Counted from the first letter of the stretch, positions 6,925-14,397 are shown. The stretch is DNA of 20,684 bases from UBA1189 sp045612925 (GCA_045612925.1 JAZKZX010000013.1:1-20684), one strand, 5' to 3'. Numbers and translations are program-made. Notes: generated from the sequence alone by a model not told the origin.

Positions 6925-7030
6925 GGAGTTCAGGAGTCTGGAGTTGCAGGAGTGCAGACAAATGTGAAGACTATGAAAAGCAGCGTACAGACTATCGTCT
7001 GCACTCCTGTACTCCTAACTTCTGAACTCC
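6925..7030. repeat. Large imperfect inverted repeat made of AGGAGTTCAG-type units
   Basis: Left arm 6925-6959 and right arm 6997-7030 are reverse complements with a few mismatches and one gap. The 37-nt loop includes a competing short hairpin, CAGAC-TATC-GTCTG (6988-7001). Each arm is built from short degenerate units (GGAGTTCAGGAGT, GTTGCAGGAGTGCAGAC). The repeat fills almost the whole gap between the SPFH and Arc-type genes. In RNA it would form a strong hairpin that could limit read-through or stabilise the upstream message. Related units occur at 15190-15228. Confidence 0.8.
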
Positions 7031-7039
7031 CAAAAAGGT

Positions 7040-7222
7040 ATGGCTGAAAAAGATAATAAAACCAAGAGTTTCGTTCTGCGTGTAGATGCTGAGACGATGG
7101 CTGCCATAGAAAAATGGGCAGCCGACGAGTTCCGCTCTACCAATGGGCAACTGCAATGGATCATTGCCGAGGCCTTGAAGAAGAGCGGGCGAATGAAAAA
7201 GAAGAAAGGGGAAGCCTTATGA
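7040..7222 (+). CDS. Arc-type ribbon-helix-helix DNA-binding protein
   Basis: 60 residues. After a short polar start, the sequence SFVLRVDAETMAAIEKWAADE then FRSTNGQLQWIIAEALKKSGR matches the phage P22 Arc repressor pattern. That is a beta strand with alternating FxLRxD for operator contact, helix A, the RSxNxQLQ turn, and helix B ending KKxGR. Such proteins act as dimers or tetramers on inverted half-sites. It sits second in the SPFH operon and its stop overlaps the next start (ATGA at 7219-7222). The perfect 15-bp inverted repeat at the operon promoter makes autoregulation plausible. The C-terminal tail is strongly basic (MKKKKGEAL). Confidence 0.88.
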   Translation: MAEKDNKTKSFVLRVDAETMAAIEKWAADEFRSTNGQLQWIIAEALKKSGRMKKKKGEAL

Positions 7223-7686
7223 TATACCGATTTCGTAGAGACTGGAAAGTAATCCTTGTGAGTGCGCTGGCGGTGGTGGCCATCCCCATTGTGCTGTGTG
7301 TGGCGTGGTTTGTAGAGGGTGATGTGGAGGCGCTCATCGCGATGCCCCTTTGGCTGCTGCTGATGGCGGGTGTCCTCTTGCGCACGCCACGCTACTTTTA
7401 TATAGAGAAGGGCGTGATCATCGTGAAGTTCTTCATCGGGAGCAAGGTGCTGGAGGGCATCTGTTCTGTTCGCCCCATAGGGAAGGCAGAGTTGAAACGT
7501 TGCGCCCGCACCTTTGGCAACGGGGGGTTGATGGGCTATACGGGCCATTTCCGCAGCAAGGAACTGGGGGACTTCCAGATGCTGGCAGTACGCAAGGACG
7601 AACTCGCCCTGGTAACCCTCGATAGCGGCAAGCAGTATGTGATAAACTATCCGGGGGAGTTGTTGGATAAATCGAAAGAACAATGA
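7219..7686 (+). CDS. Two-helix membrane protein with PH-like tail
   Basis: 155 residues from the ATG at 7219, which overlaps the stop of the Arc-type gene by 4 bp. A longer open frame begins at 7114 but lies inside that gene, so I reject it. Two hydrophobic helices (about 11-29 and 36-52) are separated by a short acidic turn. A soluble part follows with alternating strands (YFYIEKGVIIVKFFIGSKVL, then SVRPIGKAELKRCART and LALVTLDSGKQYVINYP). This resembles the bacterial PH-like domains found behind paired helices. There is no catalytic motif. Overlaps at both ends (4 bp with the next gene as well) suggest tight translational coupling within the operon. The exact function is unknown. Confidence 0.75.
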   Translation: MIYRFRRDWKVILVSALAVVAIPIVLCVAWFVEGDVEALIAMPLWLLLMAGVLLRTPRYFYIEKGVIIVKFFIGSKVLEGICSVRPIGKAELKRCARTFGNGGLMGYTGHFRSKELGDFQMLAVRKDELALVTLDSGKQYVINYPGELLDKSKEQ

Positions 7687-8843
7687 AACAACGCTATTAC
7701 TTTATCGACAACCTACGCTGGGTAACCGTAGCACTGGTGCTCATCTACCACGTGTTTTACAACTTCAACGCCCAAGGAGTCTTTGGCGGCATTGGCGGTT
7801 TTCGCGAGCATCAATGGCAAGATGTGATATGTACGGCACTCTATCCTTGGTTTATGACACTGATGTTCATCTTGGCAGGTGCCTCAAGCCGCTATGCCCT
7901 GCAGCATCGCACGGTGAAGGAGTTTCGCCGAGAGCGTACGCGCAAACTACTCGTGCCCTCTACGCTCGGGCTGCTCCTCTTCGGTTGGGTGCTGGGCTTA
8001 ATCAATATGAAGGCGGGCGGTGGAGTATTACCCGAGGGTGTGCCCGTCGTGGTGAAATATCTTATCGCTGTAGTTAGCGGTACGGGGCCTTTGTGGTTTA
8101 TCCAAGACCTCTATATCTTCTCCTTGCTGCTGCTCGTAGTGCCCAAGGTGCTCGATGCCGATAAGGTAGAGGCGTGGCTCGGTAGGTTCTCTGTCAAGGG
8201 GATAAGTTTCGTGCTTCTTGGCTTCTTCCTCCTGTTGGGCCTTCTGGCTCAGACGCAGATAGATGAGGTGGGTACCTTTGATGGATTGCTTAACCTCTAT
8301 CGTCCCATTTATTATTTCGGAGTATTCCTTGTTGGTTACTATATCTTCTCATCGGAGCGTATACACGACTACTTGGCTGCCCGATACCTTACGTTTGGTA
8401 TATTGGCTGTGATATGGAGTGTATACTTCTGCGTGTGCAACTATGGTGCTGACTACACCTCGCCCGAGGTGCTACAGGGCTTCTCATGCAATATGTATTG
8501 CTGGTCTATGGTGTTGGCTCTTTTCGGGCTCTTCAAGCACCGATACAATTGCACCACGCCCTTCTCTCAGTATATGACTCGTAGCAGCTATGGACTCTAC
8601 ATCGTGCACATGACCATCTGCACCAGTGTTTGCCTATGGCTCAAGAGTACAGCGCTGCCTGTATGGCTTATCTATACCCTTGCCCTCATCGCAACCTTTG
8701 TGGGCTCGGTAGTGTTGTGGGAGGTGCTGCGTAGGATACCTTTTGTGCGCTGGTGCTTGTTTGGGATAAAGAATATAAATGATAAATTAAATGTTTCTTT
8801 AGGCTCGGAGAACTCAGAGCGCTCCGAGTTCTCTGACAACTGA
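7683..8843 (+). CDS. Acyltransferase 3 family integral membrane protein
   Basis: 386 residues with about ten hydrophobic segments. The N-terminus carries the family signature FIDNLRWVTVALVLIYHVFYNF (residues 7-28), with the conserved Arg12 and the likely catalytic His23. Conserved SSYGLYIVHM lies near the C-terminus, as in OafA/OpgC-type enzymes that acylate membrane-exposed sugars. Its acceptor cannot be told from sequence. The start overlaps the previous stop (ATGA, 7683-7686). The last residues (about VSLGSENSERSEFSDN) come from a palindromic repeat at 8808-8833 and are probably not part of the ancestral enzyme. The next gene starts 11 bp after the stop, so they share an operon. Confidence 0.88.
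   Translation: MKQRYYFIDNLRWVTVALVLIYHVFYNFNAQGVFGGIGGFREHQWQDVICTALYPWFMTLMFILAGASSRYALQHRTVKEFRRERTRKLLVPSTLGLLLFGWVLGLINMKAGGGVLPEGVPVVVKYLIAVVSGTGPLWFIQDLYIFSLLLLVVPKVLDADKVEAWLGRFSVKGISFVLLGFFLLLGLLAQTQIDEVGTFDGLLNLYRPIYYFGVFLVGYYIFSSERIHDYLAARYLTFGILAVIWSVYFCVCNYGADYTSPEVLQGFSCNMYCWSMVLALFGLFKHRYNCTTPFSQYMTRSSYGLYIVHMTICTSVCLWLKSTALPVWLIYTLALIATFVGSVVLWEVLRRIPFVRWCLFGIKNINDKLNVSLGSENSERSEFSDN
8808..8833. repeat. 26-bp palindrome inside the acyltransferase 3' end
   Basis: GAGAACTC, then AGAGCGCTCC, then GAGTTCTC form a palindrome with one mismatched symmetric pair. It lies in the last codons of the acyltransferase gene and extends into a CTGACAACTGACAATT-type junction before the next start. 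As RNA it would form a strong hairpin at the gene junction, with no U-tract. Confidence 0.65.
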
Positions 8844-8854
8844 CAATTACGATT

Positions 8855-9763
8855 ATGGAAAAAGAAAGAAATCTCGAGACGCGCCGCATCTGGTTGTTTC
8901 TCATCATCACCTTTGCGATTACCTATGCATGGACCATCGGGCTCATCTGGCCTCGTGTGCTTGGGCGCGATGCCTCAACACTCTCACAAGAGGAGCAGCT
9001 CATCAACACGGCCCTCACTGCCGTGCTGATGTTCTTCCCTGCCTTGGGAGTATTTATCACTCGCCTCATTACTCGTGAGGGATTCAAGAATGCGATGTTG
9101 CACCTCAATCTGAAGGGCAACGTGCGTTACTACCTCATCGGATGGTTCGGCCCCTTCGTACTGACAATCCTTGGTGCGCTGCTTTACTTTATGGTGTTCC
9201 CCTCAGAGTTTACGCTCGACAGCTATCTCACACAGATGGCTACGCTGCCCGTGTCACCGAAGGTGTTTTGGATTGTACAATTACTCTTAATGATGGTGGC
9301 TCCGCTGCTCAATGTGGTCACCTGCTTTGGCGAGGAGTGGGGCTGGCGCGGCTATCTGTTGCCCAAGGTGGCCCAGCGGATGAAATTCCTCCCGACGGTA
9401 CTGCTCACCGGCTTCATCTGGGGTATCTGGCACGCGCCCATCATTGTGGCAGGACATAACTATGGTATGAACTATCCTGGCTATCCGTGGACGGGTATCG
9501 TGGCCATGTGCCTGCTATGTATCGTATTAGGCACGCTTTTCTCCTACATTACCCTGAAGACCAAGAGCTGCTGGCCCGCTGTGTTTGCCCATGGCATGAT
9601 GAATGGTACAGCCTCTATCGGCGTCATCTTCCTTGCCGACCCTATGGCTTACGACCGCTTTGTAGGCCCCGTGCCTACGGGCATTATCGGTGCTACCGCT
9701 TATATCCTTGTGGCGGTGTGGATTGTGCTCAAGATGCGTAGAGAGGAAGTAACAATAGGATAA
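8855..9763 (+). CDS. CPBP family intramembrane metalloprotease (Rce1/CAAX-like)
   Basis: 302 residues with about eight membrane helices. All three family motifs are present: EEWGWR (Glu160, Glu161, Arg165), FIWGIWHAP (His193) and HGMMN (His246, Asn250). These form the glutamate/histidine active site in membrane proteases of the CAAX-processing and bacteriocin-processing (CPBP/ABI) family. Bacterial substrates are mostly unknown; members act in bacteriocin self-immunity, protein maturation and membrane-stress signalling. It is last in the SPFH operon and is followed by a strong bidirectional terminator. A protease co-transcribed with an SPFH scaffold recalls the HflKC-FtsH and NfeD-slipin themes, but with a different protease family. 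Confidence 0.92.
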   Translation: MEKERNLETRRIWLFLIITFAITYAWTIGLIWPRVLGRDASTLSQEEQLINTALTAVLMFFPALGVFITRLITREGFKNAMLHLNLKGNVRYYLIGWFGPFVLTILGALLYFMVFPSEFTLDSYLTQMATLPVSPKVFWIVQLLLMMVAPLLNVVTCFGEEWGWRGYLLPKVAQRMKFLPTVLLTGFIWGIWHAPIIVAGHNYGMNYPGYPWTGIVAMCLLCIVLGTLFSYITLKTKSCWPAVFAHGMMNGTASIGVIFLADPMAYDRFVGPVPTGIIGATAYILVAVWIVLKMRREEVTIG

Positions 9764-9786
9764 ACTCTCTGCTTTTAAGAACAAGA

Positions 9787-9814
9787 AAACGCCATTCCCT
9801 ACGGAGTGGCGTTT
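9787..9814. terminator. Bidirectional terminator between CPBP gene and potD
   Basis: AAACGCCATTCC pairs with GGAGTGGCGTTT (one G-T pair) around the loop CTAC, a 12-bp stem. T-rich sequence follows on both strands (GTTTCCTGTTAT on plus, GTTTTCTTGTTCTT on minus). It lies between two convergent genes and can serve both. Confidence 0.85.
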
Positions 9815-9835
9815 CCTGTTATATGTGTGTTGCAG

Positions 9836-11176
9836 TTATCTCTTGCGCTGCGCCTTCTTCTTGTTCTTCTTGTATTTTGCACGACGCTTGGCCTCCTGCA
9901 CCTTGTTGTAGATATACCATGCGCCACCGCCACCGAAAGTGACACCAATAACGATGTATACCCACGGAGCAAGACTATCGCCCTTGACGCGGCTCCACAT
10001 CTCGATCATGCTCTTCGTACGATTGCCACAGTCGCGCATCAAGGCCGCACGCTCGATGACTGTGCGGTCGGGGTATTGAATATTATCAACAGGTACACTA
10101 TCTGCTCCCTCGCCAAAGAAGTAGGTAAGGTCGCTATAATACTCGAGTGTAGAGTCTATTTTTGCCTCCAAGATTTCGGGCGATGCCACCACGCTCACAT
10201 AGCCAATCTCGTCCATATTGCGCAAGGCGTTCTCAGGCATGCACATGAAGTTAATGAAGTAGGCAGCCGCCTTGGTGTTGACCGCATATTTGGGGATTAC
10301 CCAGCCATCAAACCACACATTAGATCCTTCGCGCGGCACATGGTAACGAAGTTCCATACCTATGGCATCAGCCTCCTCGATAGCCCATACGGCATCACCG
10401 CTCCAACTCACATTAATGTAAGCCTTCTCCTTGGTCATCATCTCCTTACCGAAGTCCACCTCCCAACCAGCTATGTTACGCTTGGCCGATTTGAGCAGTT
10501 CCTCCACGGCAGCAATAGCCTCATCTGAGGTGTCGTTCATCAGTTGCTGGCGTGTCACCTTGCCGTCGAGCAGTTCCTGATAGCGAGCATACATGATCAT
10601 GCACCCGTAGATATCGCGATAAGCATCCTTCATGAGCACCTTGCTCTCGAGACGCTCATCCCAGATGATGCCCCATGAGTCGGCCTCCTCATCGGTGATG
10701 TACTTGGGGTTATAGAGGATACCCGTGGTACCCCACATGTAGCCCACTGCATAGTCATTGGCCTGCTTGCCCGACTGGTCAAACTTGGCCAACTGCTCTA
10801 CGAAGAAGGGCGACACAAGACGGGTGTAGTCGGGTGTAGAGCCAAAGTCGCGGTTGATGGGCAAGAGCATGTCACTCGCCAGCATGCGGTCAATGATGTA
10901 CTCCGATGGGCACACCACATCGAAATCCTCGTGTCCCTTCTCGAGTTTGGCGAGCATCACCTCATTAATATCGAAGAGTTGGTAGATGATCTCCACCTCT
11001 TCGCCCGTCTGCTCCTTATACCACTCTTCAAACTCGTCGAGCAGGCTCTCGTCGATATAGTCGGCCCAGTTGTATACTTTGAGCGTGTGCTCACGATCGG
11101 CCGCGTAAACACCCTTTGCAGGAACCATCCCCAGCACCATGGCAATGAGCAGACAGATATGTAGTGTTCTTTTCAT
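9836..11176 (-). CDS. potD: Polyamine ABC transporter substrate-binding protein with C-terminal membrane anchor
   Basis: 446 residues. An N-terminal signal peptide (MKRTLHICLLIAMVLG to about VYA) is followed by the PotD/PotF-type periplasmic binding fold. That begins LKVYNWADYIDESLLDEFE and includes FDVVCPSEYIIDRML, YAVGYMWGTTGILYNP and NVWFDGWVIPKYA. It captures spermidine or putrescine for import by PotABC. Unusually, it ends with a hydrophobic helix (about 405-423, WVYIVIGVTFGGGGAWYIY) and a strongly basic tail of about 23 residues (AKRRAKYKKNKKKAQRKR). That predicts anchoring in the inner membrane with the tail in the cytoplasm, whereas Gram-negative PotD is usually soluble. It is the last gene of the pot operon, 99 bp after potC, in a gap that holds dispersed repeats. 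Confidence 0.93.
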   Translation of the reverse strand: MKRTLHICLLIAMVLGMVPAKGVYAADREHTLKVYNWADYIDESLLDEFEEWYKEQTGEEVEIIYQLFDINEVMLAKLEKGHEDFDVVCPSEYIIDRMLASDMLLPINRDFGSTPDYTRLVSPFFVEQLAKFDQSGKQANDYAVGYMWGTTGILYNPKYITDEEADSWGIIWDERLESKVLMKDAYRDIYGCMIMYARYQELLDGKVTRQQLMNDTSDEAIAAVEELLKSAKRNIAGWEVDFGKEMMTKEKAYINVSWSGDAVWAIEEADAIGMELRYHVPREGSNVWFDGWVIPKYAVNTKAAAYFINFMCMPENALRNMDEIGYVSVVASPEILEAKIDSTLEYYSDLTYFFGEGADSVPVDNIQYPDRTVIERAALMRDCGNRTKSMIEMWSRVKGDSLAPWVYIVIGVTFGGGGAWYIYNKVQEAKRRAKYKKNKKKAQRKR

Positions 11177-11275
11177 TCTTATTAAGGAAGTTTGTTTCGT
11201 TTTAACTTATCATTCTCAACTCTCAAGATTCGTGCCAGCGAGCGCAGCCGAAGCTCAACAACTCAGTTGTCAGCC
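11177..11275. repeat. potC-potD gap with dispersed short repeats
   Basis: The gap holds CTCAACTCTCAA (11215-11226). The same 12-mer occurs in opposite orientation inside the helicase gene (16798-16809). Near 11260 there is a 13-bp inverted repeat, ACAACT-C-AGTTGT. No promoter matching the Bacteroidetes consensus was seen for potD, so it is probably read from the potA promoter. Confidence 0.5.
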
Positions 11276-12073
11276 CTAAATCCTTTTCGCCTGCTTCTCC
11301 GAGCGCCTATTGATCACGAGGAGCAGCACCAGCACGGTGACGAAGATAATCGTCGATAGGGGGCGCAACTCGGGGGTGAGACCTCCCTTGCGGGCATCGG
11401 AATAGATAAATGTCGAGAGGGTCTCGAGGCCGATGTTTCCCTTGGTGAAGAGGCTCACAGCAAAGTCGTCGATAGAGAGGGTAAACGAGAGGATGAAGCC
11501 ACTGATGATACCGGGCTTGATCTCGGGAATGATCACCTTGCGCAGGGCCTGGAAGGGCGTAGCACCCAGGTCGAGGGCAGCCTCGTAGATATTGGGGTTC
11601 ATGCTTGTGAGGCGAGGCATCACACTGAGTACCACATAAGGGGTGCAGAACACCACATGGGCGAGTATCACCGTGGTGTAGCCCTGCGACACGCCCAGCC
11701 ACACGAAGAGTAGGAAGAGCGATATACCCGTGATGATGTCAGGATTGATGAGCGGGATGTTGTTCAGGAACGAGATGGCCTTGCGCGACTTGCTGCGCAT
11801 GTTGTATATACCGATAGCAGCGATACCGCCCAGTACGGTAGCGATGGTCGATGCTGCGAGAGCTATCACAATGGTGTTTTGTATAGCACTCACAAGCGAG
11901 CCCGACATACCCCCACTAAAGAGGTTAGTATAGAGTTTCAGAGAGAAACCCGTCCAGTTGCCCAGCACCTTCGTCTCGGTAAACGAAAAGATGGCGATGA
12001 TGGCAATAGGTGTGTAGAGCAGCGCGAGCAGCATCCACAAGTATCCTTTGGCGATTATCTTTTTTGCGTTCAT
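11276..12073 (-). CDS. potC: Polyamine ABC transporter permease
   Basis: 265 residues with six predicted membrane helices. The EAA loop that docks on the ATPase is clear: EAALDLGATPFQALRKVIIPEI, followed by PGIISGFILSFTLSIDDFAVSLF, which is typical of PotC/PotI. It forms the inner-membrane channel with PotB. It begins 12 bp after potB and precedes potD, the usual gene order. The start at 12073 (MNAKKIIAKGYLWMLLALLY) puts a basic segment before helix 1, as expected. Confidence 0.95.
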   Translation of the reverse strand: MNAKKIIAKGYLWMLLALLYTPIAIIAIFSFTETKVLGNWTGFSLKLYTNLFSGGMSGSLVSAIQNTIVIALAASTIATVLGGIAAIGIYNMRSKSRKAISFLNNIPLINPDIITGISLFLLFVWLGVSQGYTTVILAHVVFCTPYVVLSVMPRLTSMNPNIYEAALDLGATPFQALRKVIIPEIKPGIISGFILSFTLSIDDFAVSLFTKGNIGLETLSTFIYSDARKGGLTPELRPLSTIIFVTVLVLLLVINRRSEKQAKRI

Positions 12074-12085
12074 AAATTCCCTCTT

Positions 12086-12883
12086 TTATATTATTCCGCC
12101 ATGGCTCACCTGCTCGTCGTCACCGCCACTCACCACACTGGTGATGCCGATGATAAGTAGCATCAGCAGTGATAGAGCCGCACCATAGTTCATCGTGTCG
12201 CTCAGCATGATATTCTCCTGGATGATAGAGCCGAAGAGTCGGATATCATTCATCGTCAAGAGCTCCGAGATAGCAAAGGTCGATATCGTGGGCAAGAACA
12301 CCATCATGATACCGCTCACCACACCGGGTATCGAGAGCGGGAGTATCACCTTGAGGAACACGCGCATCTGATTGGCACCCAGGTCCTGTGCCGCCTCGAT
12401 AAGGCTCTTGTCAATCTTCATCATCGTATTATAGATAGGATAGATCATGAAGGGCAAGAAGTCGTAGGTAAGACCAAAGAGCAGCGCCCCCTCGCCGAGG
12501 GGTATGCCCGTGATGTCGAAGAGCGACACCGTAGCCAGCGTACGGATAAGGACATTGACCCACATGGGTAAGATGAAAAGCAGCACCATCGTCTTGGAGC
12601 GATTAAACTCCTTGTTGCTCAGTATATATGCCGCAGGGTATCCCAGCAGGATGGTGAAGAAGGTGGTCACAATAGCCACTGCCACCGAGTAGATGAAGGT
12701 GTTGAAGGCCTCGGGCTGCTCGACGAACTGCACGAAGTTGGCTATGCTGAAGCCGCCATCGTTGTCCATGAAGGCATACACACCAATGAGCACCAGAGGC
12801 AGCATCACAAACAACACCAGGAACACCGCGTAGGGGATGGCCCAGGTGCTGCGACGGGAGAAGAATTTGATTATCTTGTTCAC
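12086..12883 (-). CDS. potB: Polyamine ABC transporter permease
   Basis: 265 residues with six predicted membrane helices. The EAA loop is EAAQDLGANQMRVFLKVILPL, followed by PGVVSGIMMVFLPTISTFAISELL, characteristic of the PotB/PotH branch. It pairs with PotC as the membrane channel. It starts 18 bp after potA and ends 12 bp before potC. The family usually has about 275-285 residues, so the length is slightly short, and the C-terminus (VSGGDDEQVSHGGII) is non-conserved. Confidence 0.95.
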   Translation of the reverse strand: MNKIIKFFSRRSTWAIPYAVFLVLFVMLPLVLIGVYAFMDNDGGFSIANFVQFVEQPEAFNTFIYSVAVAIVTTFFTILLGYPAAYILSNKEFNRSKTMVLLFILPMWVNVLIRTLATVSLFDITGIPLGEGALLFGLTYDFLPFMIYPIYNTMMKIDKSLIEAAQDLGANQMRVFLKVILPLSIPGVVSGIMMVFLPTISTFAISELLTMNDIRLFGSIIQENIMLSDTMNYGAALSLLMLLIIGITSVVSGGDDEQVSHGGII

Positions 12884-12901
12884 TTCCTTAAAGGTTACTT
12901 C

Positions 12902-14296
12902 TTAAATTATCCTTATGTCCTCCGGCATGATATTGATACCCACCATATCGCCATCGTCCCACACATCGTTGGTGTCTACATAGAGATAGTCGTCGTCGTC
13001 AGTCACGATAGTGAGGTGATAGTGATTACCTTTATACAATATGAGTCGCACATCGCCTTCGAGCACACCATCCTCCTTGTCGTCGGTAAGGTCTACCTTG
13101 TCGAAGTCTACCTCGACCTTGATGGCCGTACCCTTCTCAAGTTCGTGGGGCAGGCATTCGAAGGTGGCGCCCAGCATTTCGATGTGTGTCTCATCTACCA
13201 CCATAGCGTCGAAGGTGTTACATGTGCGCTCCTTCTTCATCACATGGATGTCGGCAGGCTTGATGATGAGGCTCACCTCGGTGTCGGGCTCAAAGGCATT
13301 GTAATCCTGCACCATGAGCTCGTAGCCGTTGGGCAGTTGTACGATCATCTCGTAGTGTACCCCCTTGAAGATGCACGACGACACGCGTCCGTGCAGCATG
13401 GCTCCAGCCGTATCAGCCTTGGCAATGATGTATATATCTTCGGGGCGGATGACCACATCGACAGGGACATTCTCACCGAAGCCCTCGTCCACACACTTGA
13501 ACTCCGTACCCATGAAACGCACCAAACGGTCCTCAATCATGGTGCCGTTGAGGATGTTGCTCTCGCCGATGAAGTCGGCCACGAAGCAGTTCTCCGGCTC
13601 ATTATATATATCTGTAGGCGTACCTATCTGTTGTATCACACCCTCGCTCATCACCACGATGCGGTCGCTCAGCGTGAGCGCCTCCTCCTGGTCGTGGGTC
13701 ACATAGATGAAGGTGATGCCCAGTGTCTTGTGCATCTCCTTGAGCTCCATCTGCATGTCCTTACGCATCTTGAGGTCGAGGGCTGCCAGAGGCTCGTCGA
13801 GGAGGAGCACCTGCGGCTGGTTGACGATAGCTCGGGCAATGGCCACACGCTGTTGCTGTCCGCCCGAGAGCGAGTTCACATCGCGGTGCTCATAGTCGGT
13901 CATGCCCACCATCTTCAAGGCGCGTCGCACCTTGTTTTCTATGATATTGTCCTTCTCCTTCTTCAGTTTGAGGCCGAAGGCGATGTTGTCGTATACATTA
14001 AGGTGTGGAAATAGCGCATAGCGTTGGAATACCGTGTTCATCGGTCGCTGATGCGGTGGCGTCTGTGTGATGTCAGCGCCTTCCAACAAGATTTCTCCCT
14101 CCGATGCCGTGTCGAAACCCGACAATATTCGCAGCAAGGTCGTCTTACCACATCCCGAGGGACCGAGGATGGTGACGAATTCACCCCTTCTGATATGCAA
14201 ACTCACATCATCCAGCACTTGTTTGTCTCCGAACCATTTAGACACATGCTTGATATCGATGATGTTACCACCAGGTTCTACTTTTCTTTCAGCCAA
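12902..14296 (-). CDS. potA: Polyamine ABC transporter ATPase with extended C-terminus
   Basis: 464 residues; PotA is usually about 370. The ABC domain spans 1-240: Walker A GPSGCGKTT (45-53), Q-loop Gln91, signature LSGGQQQR (143-150), Walker B VLLLDEP (163-169) and switch His201 (THDQEEA). The C-terminal part contains OB/TOBE-type segments in tandem. One is around 245-292 (ending VVIRPEDIYII), a second around 300-353 (IFKGVHYEMIVQLP, ending LIIKPADIHVM), and a third at 410-464 (ILYKGNHYHLTIVT, ending INIMPEDIRII). The recurring KG(V/N)HY and P(E/A)DI patterns indicate a duplicated TOBE unit, which explains the extra length. It hydrolyses ATP to drive polyamine import and leads the potABCD operon. 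Confidence 0.96.
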   Translation of the reverse strand: MAERKVEPGGNIIDIKHVSKWFGDKQVLDDVSLHIRRGEFVTILGPSGCGKTTLLRILSGFDTASEGEILLEGADITQTPPHQRPMNTVFQRYALFPHLNVYDNIAFGLKLKKEKDNIIENKVRRALKMVGMTDYEHRDVNSLSGGQQQRVAIARAIVNQPQVLLLDEPLAALDLKMRKDMQMELKEMHKTLGITFIYVTHDQEEALTLSDRIVVMSEGVIQQIGTPTDIYNEPENCFVADFIGESNILNGTMIEDRLVRFMGTEFKCVDEGFGENVPVDVVIRPEDIYIIAKADTAGAMLHGRVSSCIFKGVHYEMIVQLPNGYELMVQDYNAFEPDTEVSLIIKPADIHVMKKERTCNTFDAMVVDETHIEMLGATFECLPHELEKGTAIKVEVDFDKVDLTDDKEDGVLEGDVRLILYKGNHYHLTIVTDDDDYLYVDTNDVWDDGDMVGINIMPEDIRII

Positions 14297-14306
14297 TGCC
14301 GTACTT

Positions 14307-14321
14307 TATTACAAGGTAATA
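14307..14321. promoter_or_regulatory. Inverted repeat in the potA leader
   Basis: TATTAC-AAG-GTAATA is a perfect inverted repeat with 6-bp arms, ending 10 bp before the potA start codon. It lies downstream of the predicted start of transcription, so it could be an operator or a hairpin over the translation start region. Confidence 0.4.
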
Positions 14322-14360
14322 CAACATAAAAATATTAAACTTTCTCAAAAATAGTGGGGA

Positions 14361-14397
14361 CAAAGATACATAAAAAAGTGGAACTTTATTATCTTTG
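14361..14397. promoter_or_regulatory. Overlapping divergent promoters of potA and the beta-barrel gene
   Basis: A minus-strand -7 box TATCTTTG (14361-14368, written CAAAGATA on plus) and an identical plus-strand box (14390-14397) face away from each other with 21 bp between them. The expected starts are near 14354 (pot operon) and 14404 (beta-barrel gene). With 19-21 bp spacing, each promoter's -33 region falls on the other's -7 box, so two polymerases could not bind together. Neither has a good TTG at -33. Confidence 0.6.

Noticed and set aside
7114..7218. Longer start for the PH-like membrane protein
   Set aside because: It would overlap most of the Arc-type gene in another frame; the ATGA overlap at 7219 gives a conventional start just before the first membrane helix.
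9806..10528. 240-residue open frame antisense to the 3' part of potD
   Set aside because: It starts inside the bidirectional terminator and has no supporting features.
13016..14014. 332-residue open frame antisense to potA
   Set aside because: A composition shadow of a complete, motif-rich gene on the other strand.
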